This document shows, piece by piece, positions 6,176 to 6,826 of a stretch of 6,826 bases of DNA (position 1 is its first letter; every line of letters starts with the position of its first letter). Under the pieces are notes generated by a model. That model had not been told where the DNA came from, made no database searches, and saw nothing but the letters and a program-made list of their open reading frames with translations. Location: contig CAZSBF010000150.1 of the NCBI GenBank assembly GCA_964605185.1, positions 1-6,826 on the forward strand. Reading direction: 5' to 3'. A program made the position numbers and the translations under genes. Source of the stretch: JACRIM01 sp964605185 (GTDB lineage Bacteria; Planctomycetota; Phycisphaerae; UBA1845; UTPLA1).

Positions 6176-6187
6176 CGCGAATTCGCC
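6167..6187. terminator. Hairpin between convergent genes
   Basis: GGCGAAT (6167-6173) and ATTCGCC (6181-6187) are perfect inverted arms around a 7-base loop (AGCGCGA). They span the yjbQ stop and end at the stop of the convergent gene. No T-run follows on either side, so a shared terminator role is only plausible. Confidence 0.35.
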
Positions 6188-6826
6188 TTACGAAGCAAGC
6201 AGTGCATTGACGAACGCCGGGACATCATTCAATGTCACGTATCCATCCTTATCCAGATCGGCAGAGCAACGCTGTACCGCAGTCTTGGACGCGGGGCTGA
6301 GCACGGTATCCGTGAATGATTGAATATCAGCGGCATTGACAACCGTGTCGCCGTTGCAATCCCCGCGCGTGCAGGCCACGCTCGCGAAGTAGAAGGTGAA
6401 TGGAGCCGATTCGGAGTAACCGGTGCTGCCTGTGTCGACGAGCTTAAACGTCGCCCGCCAAAGCACCCTCAGTGGGTCGTACGCAGGATCATCCGATTGC
6501 ACTAACCATGTGAGGTGCGTGTGCAGGCTTTGATTGCCGAGCAACGCACGTTCACCGGGAACATCGATCACTGCGAAACTGGCGGTTACCGCTTTGCACG
6601 CCGGATCGACAGCGACTAGTTCGAGGCGAACCTGAGTGCCCGATTGCAACGTCAGGAAGTCGATTCCAGGCATGTCCGCGACAATATGGTCGAATCCGGG
6701 GTTGTTATCCGAGAAGCCATTGAACAGGCCGGTGACCGGGGGAAGCACTTTGATGTTTGAATCGGGAATGTATCCGCCGCTACCGACCGGACTGGCCTTA
6801 AGCTGATTGACCGCGGAACGGCCGAC
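6188..6826 (-). CDS. Secreted protein with C-terminal dockerin-like repeats (5' end outside window)
   Basis: The frame is open from the stop at 6188 to the right edge, so 212 C-terminal residues are visible and the N-terminus lies beyond the window. A GTG at 6748 is in frame but is unlikely to be the start, because the coding frame continues upstream without a stop and with ordinary composition. The last 60 or so residues contain two calcium-loop units: 'GDCNGDTVVNAADIQSF' and 'ADLDKDGYVTLNDVPAFV'. Together these form a type-I dockerin-like domain as found on many planctomycete secreted proteins, where it is not tied to a cellulosome. The preceding roughly 130 residues look beta-rich with no recognisable catalytic motif, possibly an Ig-like or adhesin-type module. 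The protein is expected outside the cytoplasm, and its function is unknown. Confidence 0.8.
   Translation of the reverse strand, partial: VGRSAVNQLKASPVGSGGYIPDSNIKVLPPVTGLFNGFSDNNPGFDHIVADMPGIDFLTLQSGTQVRLELVAVDPACKAVTASFAVIDVPGERALLGNQSLHTHLTWLVQSDDPAYDPLRVLWRATFKLVDTGSTGYSESAPFTFYFASVACTRGDCNGDTVVNAADIQSFTDTVLSPASKTAVQRCSADLDKDGYVTLNDVPAFVNALLAS

Noticed and set aside
5722..6210. A 162-codon frame starting at the end of the CNNM-EIIA gene
   Set aside because: It is an Arg-rich shadow of yjbQ, whose own frame has all family blocks.

Overview
The window is a chromosomal-looking stretch of a G+C-rich bacterium, most likely a planctomycete of the Phycisphaerae type. This is inferred from protein style: several lipoprotein-type signal peptides, a C-terminal dockerin-like pair of calcium loops ending in an 'ADLDKDGYVTLNDVPAFV' type repeat, and a low-homology secreted protein with an Asp-rich loop. 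No rRNA, tRNA, CRISPR array or intact mobile element is visible.

Layout from left to right. (a) 1-354 holds the 5' end of an IS110-family (DEDD) transposase, cut off after about 75 residues. It runs directly into a perfect 14-bp hairpin (352-382), which supplies its stop codon. (b) 383-595 is noncoding, with a perfect TATAAT at 511-516 but no matching -35. (c) 596-2584 carries two predicted lipoproteins in tandem on the + strand. The first is of unknown function. The second resembles violaxanthin de-epoxidase (VDE) over its whole length, with a Cys-rich domain followed by a lipocalin-like domain. (d) 2671-2704 is a hairpin terminator whose T-tract serves the - strand. (e) 4088-2745 on the - strand is a probable two-gene operon: a TauE/SafE-family permease, then a 122-residue Cys/Met-rich lipoprotein that looks like a metal-binding protein. 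(f) 4226-6175 on the + strand carries a CNNM/CorC-type membrane protein whose usual C-terminal domain is replaced by a PTS EIIA type-2 domain, followed 30 bp later by a YjbQ/UPF0047 protein. (g) 6826-6188 on the - strand is the C-terminal part of a secreted dockerin-containing protein, convergent with yjbQ.

How the parts might work together: the centre suggests cell-envelope functions, with three lipoproteins, a permease and a CNNM ion transporter, and possibly metal or thiol homeostasis (the TauE-like permease with a Cys/Met-rich lipoprotein). The most striking item is the VDE-like lipoprotein, because that fold combination is best known from plant and algal chloroplasts. The second is the CNNM-CBS-EIIA fusion, which would place an ion transporter under phosphotransfer control.

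The short gaps (1514-1627, 2585-2670, 3114-3161, 4089-4225) show no further genes. The 4089-4225 gap separates two divergent genes and must hold their promoters, but no convincing -35/-10 pair was seen.
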